A stretch of DNA of 64,000 nt from Dyella_A sp050749815 (GTDB taxonomy: Bacteria; Pseudomonadota; Gammaproteobacteria; Xanthomonadales; Rhodanobacteraceae). Positions 57,280 through 64,000 of the stretch are shown piece after piece (position 1 is the first letter of the stretch; every line of letters starts with the position of its first letter). The DNA is taken from assembly GCF_050749815.1 (NCBI RefSeq), contig NZ_CP192735.1, forward strand, positions 3,100,001 to 3,164,000, given 5' to 3'. Under the pieces are notes generated by a model that worked only from the letters and a program-made list of their open reading frames with translations, was not told where the DNA came from and ran no database searches. The position numbers and the translations under genes are program-made.

Positions 57280-57398
57280 GTCGCCGCCGACGAAACGCTC
57301 TGTTGTGCAAAACAACGCACGAATGTTCACTGCGGCTGCACGGATCTTTATTAAACTATTGGGTGCAGTAACAACAAAATTCCCAAGGAACCCCGACC

Positions 57399-57923
57399 GT
57401 GCACGCCATCCCCTCTCCCCGTCGTCTCGCCGCTGCGTTTGCCCTGCTGACCCTGCCGGCGCTCTCCCAGGCCGCCACTCATGTGGAAGTGCAGGCCGGC
57501 CGCAGCTACATGGATTCGCACGGCACCAACACCGCCTTCGTGGAAGCGGTGTTCGCTCCGCACGCGATCGGCAACAGCCGCTACACCTGGTCGCCGGACG
57601 TATCGGCCGGATGGATCGACGGCCGTGACCTCAGCCGCAAGTACAGCCAGACCACGCGCCCCTCGGTCGCCCTGGTCGCGGCCGGTGCGCGCCTGCGCAC
57701 CAGCGACGAGAGCGCGTGGTATCACCCGCTGTTCTTCAGCTTTCAGCTCGCCGGCACCAACCACGCCACTCAGGCACTCTCCAGCCACTACCAGTTCGTC
57801 AGCACGCTGGGGCTGCAGTTCAAGCACGTGAGCTTTGCCATTCGCCACATCTCCAATGGCGGCCTGCACGACCCCAACAGCGGCGAAACGATGGCCCTGG
57901 TCGGCGTGGGCTTCGACATCTGA
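57399..57923 (+). CDS. pagL: Lipid A 3-O-deacylase PagL-like, outer membrane (GTG start)
   Basis: This 174-residue protein has a signal peptide (about 1-26) and an eight-strand barrel pattern. The C-terminal part has the PagL signature AIRHISNGGLHDPNSGE, giving the probable triad His150, Ser152 and Glu163, and ends in a terminal Ile after a beta strand. PagL removes the 3-position acyl chain from lipid A, changing LPS immunogenicity and membrane properties. The GTG at 57399 with AAGGAA upstream starts the signal peptide; no suitable ATG exists. Confidence 0.9.
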   Translation: MHAIPSPRRLAAAFALLTLPALSQAATHVEVQAGRSYMDSHGTNTAFVEAVFAPHAIGNSRYTWSPDVSAGWIDGRDLSRKYSQTTRPSVALVAAGARLRTSDESAWYHPLFFSFQLAGTNHATQALSSHYQFVSTLGLQFKHVSFAIRHISNGGLHDPNSGETMALVGVGFDI

Positions 57924-57960
57924 TCGACCGCGGCCGGCGCAGCGCGCACCGGCCGCCGCC

Positions 57961-58311
57961 TCAGAGCAGCTTGATCCCGAACGGCTTCACCGCCAGCGCG
58001 AACAGCGCGAAGCACACCACGGTGATCACCGCGCTGATCGCCAGCGCCGGCCAGAAGCCGAAGCGCGCCAGCAGGCGCGGGAACGCCAGGAACATCGGCA
58101 GCGTGGGTACCACGTACCAGAAGGTGTACCAGGCGTGGTTGGCGATCTTCGCGGTGGACTGCTTTTCCACATGCAGCCAGATCAGCGCCAGCAACGTCAC
58201 CAGCGGCAGCGAGGCGATCAGCGCGCCGGCGCGGTCGCTGCGCTTGGCGACTTCGGACACGATCACCACCACGGCCGCGGTGATCAGGTATTTGGTGATG
58301 ATCCAGGGCAT
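57961..58311 (-). CDS. DUF3147 family small membrane protein
   Basis: This 116-residue protein has four membrane helices and the conserved start PWIITKYLITAAVVVIVSEVAKRSDR and then GALIASLPLVTLLALIWLHVE, which I recognise as DUF3147. Function unknown. The ATG at 58311 was chosen to begin the conserved block; an ATG at 58362 would add 17 residues. It is divergent from the CDF gene and convergent with pagL. Confidence 0.82.
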   Translation of the reverse strand: MPWIITKYLITAAVVVIVSEVAKRSDRAGALIASLPLVTLLALIWLHVEKQSTAKIANHAWYTFWYVVPTLPMFLAFPRLLARFGFWPALAISAVITVVCFALFALAVKPFGIKLL

Positions 58312-58395
58312 GCAGCGGCTCGCAATGGCGGTGCGTGTGATGACATAACGCGGGGGCCGCATCGTATCGTTTCGAGGTCCTCGCCACATCGTCGA

Positions 58396-59406
58396 ATGCT
58401 TTCCGTGACCTCCCCCGCGCACCCGCACGACCATCCCCACGACCATTCAGCCGCTGCGCATGATCACGATCATGCGCACCACGACGACCACGGGCACAGC
58501 CACGCCATCGCCCAGGACGCCGACCGCCGCTACCTCGGCGTGGCGCTGGCCCTGCTGCTGGGATTCACCGTGGTGGAAGTGGCCGTCGGCCTGATCGCCG
58601 GCTCGCTGGCGCTGATCTCCGATGCCGGTCATCTGCTCACTGATGCGGCGGCGATCGCGCTGGCGCTGTGGGCGATGAGCCTGGCCAAGCGGCCCGCCAA
58701 GGGCAGTTACACGTTCGGCCTCAAGCGGGCGGAAATTCTCAGTGCGCAGATCAACGGGCTGTCCCTGCTGCTGCTCTCGGCGTGGTTCATCATCGAGGCG
58801 GTGGTGCGGCTGATCACGCCGCCGCGCGTCGACGGTGCGCTGGTCACCGTGGTGGCCACGGTCGGCATCGGGGTGAACCTCGTCGCGGTGTGGGTGATGA
58901 GCAAGGCCAACCGGCAGAGCCTCAACGTGGAAGGCAGCTTCCAGCACATCCTCACCGATCTGTACGCCTTCATCGCCACTGCCATCGCCGGTGCCATCGT
59001 GTGGTGGACCGGCTGGAACCGCATCGACTCCATCGCCGCGTTGATCGTGGCCGCACTGATGTTCAAGGCTGGCTACGCGCTGGTGCGGGACTCCGGTCGG
59101 GTGTTCCTGGAAGCGGCGCCGCGCGGGCTGGATCCGGCCACTATCGGCGAAGCGATGCGTGCGGTCGAAGGCATCACCGCGGTGGAAGACCTGCACGTGT
59201 GGGAGGTGACCTCGGGCATGCCGGCACTGTCGGCCCATCTGTTCGTGAGCCGCGCGCTGGACTGCCACGCCACCCGCCGTCAGGTGCAGGCGATGCTCGC
59301 CGAGCGCTTCGCGATCACCCACGTCACGCTGCAGACCGATCACGCCGACGAGGACGAAACCGGCCGCGGCACGCGTGCGCCGTGCGCGTTCTCGCACGCG
59401 CACTGA
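58396..59406 (+). CDS. Cation diffusion facilitator metal exporter (CzcD/ZitB-like)
   Basis: This 336-residue inner-membrane transporter exports zinc, cobalt or similar divalent metals in exchange for protons. A His/Asp-rich N-terminus (about 9-36) precedes six membrane helices. The metal-site motifs are SDAGHLLTD at 75-83 and HILTD in the fifth helix. A cytoplasmic domain follows, ending in a His-containing tail (CAFSHAH). The ATG at 58396 has no strong ribosome site. It converges with the copper cluster, making this a metal-handling neighbourhood. Confidence 0.95.
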   Translation: MLSVTSPAHPHDHPHDHSAAAHDHDHAHHDDHGHSHAIAQDADRRYLGVALALLLGFTVVEVAVGLIAGSLALISDAGHLLTDAAAIALALWAMSLAKRPAKGSYTFGLKRAEILSAQINGLSLLLLSAWFIIEAVVRLITPPRVDGALVTVVATVGIGVNLVAVWVMSKANRQSLNVEGSFQHILTDLYAFIATAIAGAIVWWTGWNRIDSIAALIVAALMFKAGYALVRDSGRVFLEAAPRGLDPATIGEAMRAVEGITAVEDLHVWEVTSGMPALSAHLFVSRALDCHATRRQVQAMLAERFAITHVTLQTDHADEDETGRGTRAPCAFSHAH

Positions 59407-59427
59407 GCCGCGCCCAAAACCGAAGGT

Positions 59428-60024
59428 TCAGTGCGCGGCGGGCGCGCCGTCGTGATCGTGGTCGTGGTGGTCCGTGTCGGTAGCGGCGCCCATGTCCATG
59501 TCGTCGTCCGGCGGCGCCCGCGCCACGATGTCCTTGTATTCCTGCGCACTCATACCGGGGAGCTTCTGCAGGAAGGCGACCATCGACCAGATCGTCGCGT
59601 CGTCGTGGCTGGCGCCCCACGCCGGCATCGCGCTCATCTTGATGCCGTGCTTGATCACCCAGAACGCCTGCTTTGGATCGACCCGCTCCCGGCTGAGGTT
59701 CGGCGGCTGCGGGTACAGGCCGGGACGGATTTCAGAATCCGCCATGGCCGGGGAGAGATGGCACTGCGTGCACATCGCCGCGTACTGGCCAGCCCCCTTG
59801 AGCACGAGCTGGGGATCGGCCAGGTCGGGCTCCGTCAGATCGGTGGCGTGGGCGCGGATCGAACGGTCGCGCAGTGCCTGCATCAGCGCGAACACCGGCC
59901 GCGTGTGCGGCGCGTCCGCGCCGATGTCGTAGCGGCCCGACCAGACGAAGGCGGTGGCGCCGGCGGCCAGCAGCACCAGCGTGGCGAGCACGCCGAAGAG
60001 GAACGGGCGAAGCGATGTCGTCAT
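59428..60024 (-). CDS. Membrane-anchored monoheme cytochrome c with His-rich tail
   Basis: This 198-residue protein has an N-terminal membrane anchor (about 9-29), a heme site CTQCH at 85-89 and an axial Met in KMSAMPAWG. The C-terminus is rich in His, Asp and Met (DMDMG, DHHDHDHD), suggesting that it binds copper or zinc. It follows copB by 13 bases in the same direction, so a role in copper handling or electron transfer to CopA is inferred. Confidence 0.88.
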   Translation of the reverse strand: MTTSLRPFLFGVLATLVLLAAGATAFVWSGRYDIGADAPHTRPVFALMQALRDRSIRAHATDLTEPDLADPQLVLKGAGQYAAMCTQCHLSPAMADSEIRPGLYPQPPNLSRERVDPKQAFWVIKHGIKMSAMPAWGASHDDATIWSMVAFLQKLPGMSAQEYKDIVARAPPDDDMDMGAATDTDHHDHDHDGAPAAH

Positions 60025-60037
60025 GGCAGAGTCCCGA

Positions 60038-61534
60038 TCAGAACCAGATACGCAGGCCGGCCACAAACTGCCGGTCGAACACGGCGCGGCCGGCCGTTCG
60101 TGCGAGGTCGGCGGTGGCACCGACGCGCTGCACGAACTGCACGCCCACATACGGTGCGAACTCCCGACGGATCTCGTAGCGCAGCCGCAGGCCGAACTGT
60201 ACGTCAGTGAGGCCGCGGCCGAGCCCGCGGGCCGGATCGCGGCGACCGTAGAGGTTCGCCTCCAGCTCCGGCTGCAGGATCAGCCGCTGGGTGAAACGCA
60301 GGTCGTAGCTGGCGCGCAGGCGCGCCGCACTGCGTCCGGCGGTGCCCAGGTAGAGCGTGGCCTCCACGTCGAACCAGTACGGCGCCAGGCCCTGCACGCC
60401 GGCCGCCAGCCAGTCGCGCGACGGGCCGTCGCCGAGGTCGTGGCGCACGCCCAGGGTGGTGTCCCAATAGGCCGCTACGGCGTGGCTCCACAGCGCCTCG
60501 ACGTCACCGTCCTCCAGCCGCCCACCGCTGCGCTCGCCTTCGCTGCGTAGCCAGAGCTTGTCCGCATCGCCGCCGTACCAGCCCTGCAGCTCCCACGCCT
60601 GCCCGCTGCCATCACGACCGTGGAAGGCTTCGAGCTGATCGACCAGCAGCATGCCGATCGAGGCGCTGTCGGCCATGTCCATGCCGGGCATGGTGCTGTG
60701 GCCGTAGCCGTCCGAGTAATCGGGGCTGCGCGCACCTGCCGGCGCCGCGCCGCCCTGCATGGCGCCCATCGACATGCCGGGCATGCCGGCGCCCTTGGCC
60801 GCTTGATCCATCCCTGGCATCGCGGACATGTCTGACATGCCGGAAGTAGCCGGCGCCGGATGGCTATCGCCGTGCGGCATGCCTGGCATCGCGGCGTGGT
60901 TCATCGCCGGCGTGCCCTGCGTCGACGAGGAGGATGCGGGCGCGTGGTCCTCGTGCTTTGCGTGCTGCATCCCCGCCATCGCGTCCATGTTGGACACCGA
61001 TGAAGCAGCCGCCGGATGGCGGTCTCCGTGCTGCATGCCTGGCATCGCGGCGTGGTCCATCGCCGGCTTGCCCTGCGTCGACGAGGAGGACGTCGGCGTG
61101 TGGCCCTCGTGCGTTGCGTGCTCCATCCCCGGCATCGCGTTCATGCCGGACATCGACGAAGCGGCCGCCGGATGGTGGTCTCCGTGCTGCATGCCCGGCA
61201 TCGCGCCGTGATCCATCGCCGGCTTGCCCTGCGTCGACGAGGAGGACGCCGGCGCGTGGCCCTTGTGCGCCGCGTGCTCCATCCCCGGCGTCGCGTGATC
61301 CATCGTCGGCATCGCCTGCGATGCGGGCATATCCGCGTCGGACGCCGGCGCGGACATCGGCATGTCACCCATGGGCATCGCGCCCATGTCCATGCCTTGT
61401 GCCTCGCCGGTGGAAGCGGAGGACGACGGCGTCGATTGCGCCGCGACCGTCGGCACCCATGCCCCGACGGCGAGCGAGAGCGCGAGGCCAAGCGCGGTGC
61501 GCGCGATGTGAGGGAAAGCGATCTTCCGGCTCAT
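60038..61534 (-). CDS. copB: Copper-resistance outer-membrane protein CopB with expanded repeats
   Basis: This 498-residue protein has a signal peptide (about 1-32), a long Met/His-rich region (about 45-275) and a C-terminal CopB beta-barrel domain (from about 283; IGMLLVDQLEAFHGRDG to the terminal FVAGLRIWF). The Met/His region contains tandem 52-residue units built from MPGM, MDH and HxGH motifs that should bind copper. It overlaps copA by four bases (ATGA). The long repeat region is well beyond the usual CopB metal-binding segment. Confidence 0.94.
   Translation of the reverse strand: MSRKIAFPHIARTALGLALSLAVGAWVPTVAAQSTPSSSASTGEAQGMDMGAMPMGDMPMSAPASDADMPASQAMPTMDHATPGMEHAAHKGHAPASSSSTQGKPAMDHGAMPGMQHGDHHPAAASSMSGMNAMPGMEHATHEGHTPTSSSSTQGKPAMDHAAMPGMQHGDRHPAAASSVSNMDAMAGMQHAKHEDHAPASSSSTQGTPAMNHAAMPGMPHGDSHPAPATSGMSDMSAMPGMDQAAKGAGMPGMSMGAMQGGAAPAGARSPDYSDGYGHSTMPGMDMADSASIGMLLVDQLEAFHGRDGSGQAWELQGWYGGDADKLWLRSEGERSGGRLEDGDVEALWSHAVAAYWDTTLGVRHDLGDGPSRDWLAAGVQGLAPYWFDVEATLYLGTAGRSAARLRASYDLRFTQRLILQPELEANLYGRRDPARGLGRGLTDVQFGLRLRYEIRREFAPYVGVQFVQRVGATADLARTAGRAVFDRQFVAGLRIWF
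60830..61310. repeat. 156 bp tandem repeat inside copB
   Basis: The string gtcgacgaggaggacg recurs at 60921, 61077 and 61233, an exact 156-base period (52 codons). Three to four copies encode a Met/His-rich unit. Copy number could change by slippage or recombination without shifting the frame. Confidence 0.93.
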
Positions 61535-63309
61535 GCCACCACCACTTCGCGGAACATGCCCGCTTCCATGTGGTAGAGCATGTGGCAGTGATAGGCCCAA
61601 CGCCCCGGGGCGTCTGCGGTCACCCGATAGCTGATGCGCTGCGCGGGCTGCACGTTGATGGTGTGCTTGCGCACCTGGAACGTGCCGTCGGGATTTTCCA
61701 GCTCGCTCCACATGCCGTGCAGGTGGATCGGGTGGTTCATCATGGTGTCGTTGACCAGCACGATGCGCAGGCGCTCGCCGCCACGGAAGTGGATCGGCAT
61801 GGCGTCGGAATACTTCACGCCGTCGAACGACCACTCGTAGCGCTCCATGTTGCCGGTGAGGTGCAGCTCGATGGTGCGGCTGGGCGGGCGCGGATCGATC
61901 GGGCCGCCGATCGTGTGCAGGTCGGAGTAGGTGAGCACGCGACGGCCGTTGTCGCGCAGCCCCACGCCCGGATCGTCGAGATTGCTGCGCGGCCTGTCCA
62001 CGCGCATGTCCACGCCGGGGCCGTACTCAGTGCGGGCGTGATGCACGGGCGGTGCAGTCATGGTCATGCCGGCCATCTCTGGGCTCTCCGGGTGCTTGGG
62101 CTGATCGCCCTTCGCGCCGTGATCCATCGCCATCGCGCCCATCATGTCGACCATCCCGAGTCGCGTGCGCGGATCCAGCGGCGGCACCGGCGCGCGCATG
62201 CCTTCGCGCGGCGCCAGCGTGCCGCAGGCGTACCCGCTGCGGTCGATCGACTGGGCGAACACGGTGTAGGCGCGGTCGTCAGTCGGCTCCACCAGCACGT
62301 CGTAGACCTCAGCCACACCGATGCGCAGCTCGTCCACCGCCACCGGCTGCACGTCCTGGCCGTCGGCTGCGATCACCGTCATTGTCAGGCCCGGGATCGC
62401 CAAGTCGAAGAAGGTCATCGAGGAGCCGTTGATGATGCGCAGGCGCACCCGCTCGCCGGGGCGGAACAGGCCGGTCCAGTTGCCCGCCGGTGCCACGCCA
62501 TTGAGCAGGTAGGTGTAGGTGGCGCCGGAGACGTCGCTGAGATCGCTGGGGCTCATCCGCATGCGGTTCCACATGCGGCGCTTGGCCAGCGCCTGCTGCC
62601 AGCCCAGCGCGCGCACGTCGTGGAGGAACTCCGGGGCGGTCGGCTGGGCGTAGTTGTAGTAGTCGCTGTGGCGCTTGAGCGTGGCGTAGACGTGCTCGGG
62701 ATCGTCGTCGGTCCAGTCCGACAGCAGCAGCACGTGCTCGCGGTCGGCCGGGTGCCGCTCGCCTTCGGCGGGGTCGACCACGATGGCGCCGTACAGGCCG
62801 GTCTGCTCCTGGAACCGCGTGTGCGAGTGGTACCAGTAGGTGCCGCTCTGGCGCACGGGAAAGCGATAGCTGAAGGTTTCGCCCGGCGCGATGCCCGGGA
62901 AGCTCAAGCCCGGGACGCCGTCCATGGCGAACGGCAGCAGGATGCCGTGCCAGTGGATCGAGGTGGGCGTAGCCAGGCGGTTGGTCACGTGCAGGGTGAC
63001 CTCGCTGCCTTCCTTCCAGCGCAGCAGCGGCCCGGGCGCGAAGCCGTTGATCGCATGCGCCAGCCGCCGCGTGCCGGTGAAGTTGACCGGCACCTGGCCG
63101 ATCTCCAGTGCGAATTCGGTGCCGGACAGCGTCGGCGGGGCGATACCGCCAACCACGGGGATACGCGCTGCAGCGGCACGGGCTGGACGGCTGCCGAGCA
63201 GCCCGGCGCTGGCGGCCACCGAACCGAGCGCGAGGCCCTGGACGAAGCGGCGGCGGGAAACATCCATCCCGCCGGGTGGCGACGGAACGGGCAGGTTCGT
63301 GCGGGTCAT
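61531..63309 (-). CDS. copA: Multicopper oxidase CopA, copper resistance
   Basis: This 592-residue periplasmic multicopper oxidase should oxidise Cu(I) and sequester copper. A Tat signal (SRRRFVQG at 18-25) leads it out folded. All copper sites are present: HWHG at 118-121, HSH at 160-162, HPIHLHG near the C-terminus and HCHMLYHMEAGM at the end. A Met/His-rich stretch (MVDMMGAMAMDH) lies in the middle. The ATG at 63309 has GGAGAG upstream. It is 100 bases downstream of the copL-like gene and overlaps copB. Confidence 0.97.
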   Translation of the reverse strand: MTRTNLPVPSPPGGMDVSRRRFVQGLALGSVAASAGLLGSRPARAAAARIPVVGGIAPPTLSGTEFALEIGQVPVNFTGTRRLAHAINGFAPGPLLRWKEGSEVTLHVTNRLATPTSIHWHGILLPFAMDGVPGLSFPGIAPGETFSYRFPVRQSGTYWYHSHTRFQEQTGLYGAIVVDPAEGERHPADREHVLLLSDWTDDDPEHVYATLKRHSDYYNYAQPTAPEFLHDVRALGWQQALAKRRMWNRMRMSPSDLSDVSGATYTYLLNGVAPAGNWTGLFRPGERVRLRIINGSSMTFFDLAIPGLTMTVIAADGQDVQPVAVDELRIGVAEVYDVLVEPTDDRAYTVFAQSIDRSGYACGTLAPREGMRAPVPPLDPRTRLGMVDMMGAMAMDHGAKGDQPKHPESPEMAGMTMTAPPVHHARTEYGPGVDMRVDRPRSNLDDPGVGLRDNGRRVLTYSDLHTIGGPIDPRPPSRTIELHLTGNMERYEWSFDGVKYSDAMPIHFRGGERLRIVLVNDTMMNHPIHLHGMWSELENPDGTFQVRKHTINVQPAQRISYRVTADAPGRWAYHCHMLYHMEAGMFREVVVA

Positions 63310-63409
63310 CTGAACTCTCCAACAGGCGTCGCGCGAGCAGCGTGTCGCGACGCGACATCACGCACCCGCCGGGGCGTCCACGGCGGGCGATGGGCGTACG
63401 GGTGGAGAG

Positions 63410-63808
63410 TCAGTTTTGCGGTGGTCGCAACGGCGGCGACGCGGGCCGCCGCGGTGCGGTGTCGACCGGACGCGGCGCGAGCGCCACAGGCGACAACTGG
63501 AGCGCCACCGTCAGCGCCGGCACTGGCAGCAGCGCGGGCGCGCACATCGTGGGGCAGTGGCAAGCGCCATCGGCCATGCCCGCACCGCCGTCGCAATGGG
63601 GAGATCCCGGCGACGCAGCATGGGCGGCTGTCGCCGGATGGCTCGTCATCATGGCGGCTTCCGTCATCGCCGCGGGCGCCGTCGCCATGGCGCCCATGCC
63701 GACCATCGACAAGGCGTGGGCCGTGTTGAGCACCAGCATCAGCCAGGCGAACAGGCTCATCGCCCAGCGGCGGGGAGCAAGCGACAGGCGGCGTGGCGAG
63801 AGGATCAT
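63410..63808 (-). CDS. copL: CopL-like copper-responsive protein
   Basis: This 132-residue protein begins with a membrane or signal segment (SLFAWLMLVLNTAHALSM), followed by Met/His-rich sequence and CHCPTMC, suitable for copper binding. Its place just upstream of copA and its composition match the CopL family known from Xanthomonas, needed for copper-induced copAB expression. The start (ATG 63808) is uncertain, as it has no good ribosome site. Confidence 0.7.
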   Translation of the reverse strand: MILSPRRLSLAPRRWAMSLFAWLMLVLNTAHALSMVGMGAMATAPAAMTEAAMMTSHPATAAHAASPGSPHCDGGAGMADGACHCPTMCAPALLPVPALTVALQLSPVALAPRPVDTAPRRPASPPLRPPQN

Positions 63809-63866
63809 CTGCACAGCTTAGGCGCTGCCGATCGGGCGCTCAACGCTGGAGCAGGCTCCATGCGGT

Positions 63867-64000
63867 CTACGGCTGGCTGAAGCCCAGGTGCAGGGTGATC
63901 TTGTCGCCGGCCTTGAGGTCCTTCATCGCCGCAGGCGGGAAATGCACCTTGAGCGCCATGCCGCCGGCGGTCACATCGACGATGCCGGTAGCCGGGTCGG
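63867..64000 (-). CDS. C-terminal fragment of a probable copper-binding protein
   Basis: Only the last 44 codons are in the window: ATGIVDVTAGGMALKVHFPP, then AAMKDLKAGDKITLHLGFSQ and a terminal Pro. The pattern of short strands with an LKAGDKI turn is like the small CusF-type periplasmic copper-binding domain. It is upstream of the copL-like gene on the same strand. The full gene must be read to confirm this. Confidence 0.5.
   Translation of the reverse strand, partial: DPATGIVDVTAGGMALKVHFPPAAMKDLKAGDKITLHLGFSQP

Noticed and set aside
57835..58395. An N-terminal extension of the CDF transporter.
   Set aside because: The extra sequence is antisense to DUF3147 and overlaps pagL; the CDF protein with its His-rich start begins at 58396.

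Overview
The window is high-GC DNA from a gammaproteobacterium, most likely a member of the Xanthomonadales (Rhodanobacteraceae-like: Rhodanobacter, Dyella or Luteibacter). This rests on gene content only: a ccoNOQP oxidase, a zwf-pgl-edd-eda Entner-Doudoroff cluster, Oar-type TonB receptors beside TPR-sulfotransferases, a copL-copA-copB copper cluster, and abundant REP-like palindromes. No phylogeny was computed. No rRNA, tRNA, insertion sequence, prophage or CRISPR array was seen.

Layout. 1-3.2 kb: cbb3 oxidase genes ccoN-O-Q-P on the minus strand (ccoP runs off the left edge), with an Anr/FNR-like box upstream. 3.2-4.1 kb: a long array of palindromic repeats. 4.1-6.6 kb: an AlkB-type alkane monooxygenase, a monoacylglycerol lipase-like hydrolase and a tiny membrane protein. 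6.65-7.07 kb: three REP pairs at an exact 163 bp period. 7.1-14.1 kb: a GH3 glucosidase and the giant helicase Lhr, which carries two translated palindromic repeats. 14.1-15.8 kb: a DarT/DarG DNA ADP-ribosylation toxin-antitoxin pair. 16-18.9 kb: two unknown proteins around a PAS-GGDEF cyclase. 18.9-23.2 kb: a four-gene minus-strand set (DUF3348, DUF802, OmpA/MotB-like, DUF2894) whose two membrane proteins look like a MotAB/ZorAB-type ion-driven motor. 23.4-28.5 kb: an NTF2-like protein, an S10 peptidase, an EamA transporter and a DUF2239-MFS pair. 28.5-34.3 kb: zwf-pgl-edd-eda and a divergent GntR/HutC regulator, with 11 bp-spaced repeats on both sides of the intergenic region. 34.3-54 kb: an acquired-looking unknown protein, two Oar-like TonB receptors, a cobalamin riboswitch with btuB, an RND pump with an extra membrane tail, and three tandem TPR-sulfotransferases. 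54.3-58.3 kb: an M16 peptidase pair, PagL and DUF3147. 58.4-64 kb: a CDF metal exporter and a copper-resistance cluster (copL-like, copA, copB with 52-residue Met/His repeats, a cytochrome c, and a partial copper-binding-like gene at the right edge).

Functional themes are microaerobic respiration, glucose catabolism by the Entner-Doudoroff route, outer-membrane import, envelope maintenance, and copper/zinc resistance. The best candidates for something undescribed are the motor-like cassette at 18.9-23.2 kb, the receptor/sulfotransferase locus at 45.6-53.8 kb, and the repeat elements inserted in frame into lhr and the DUF3348 gene.
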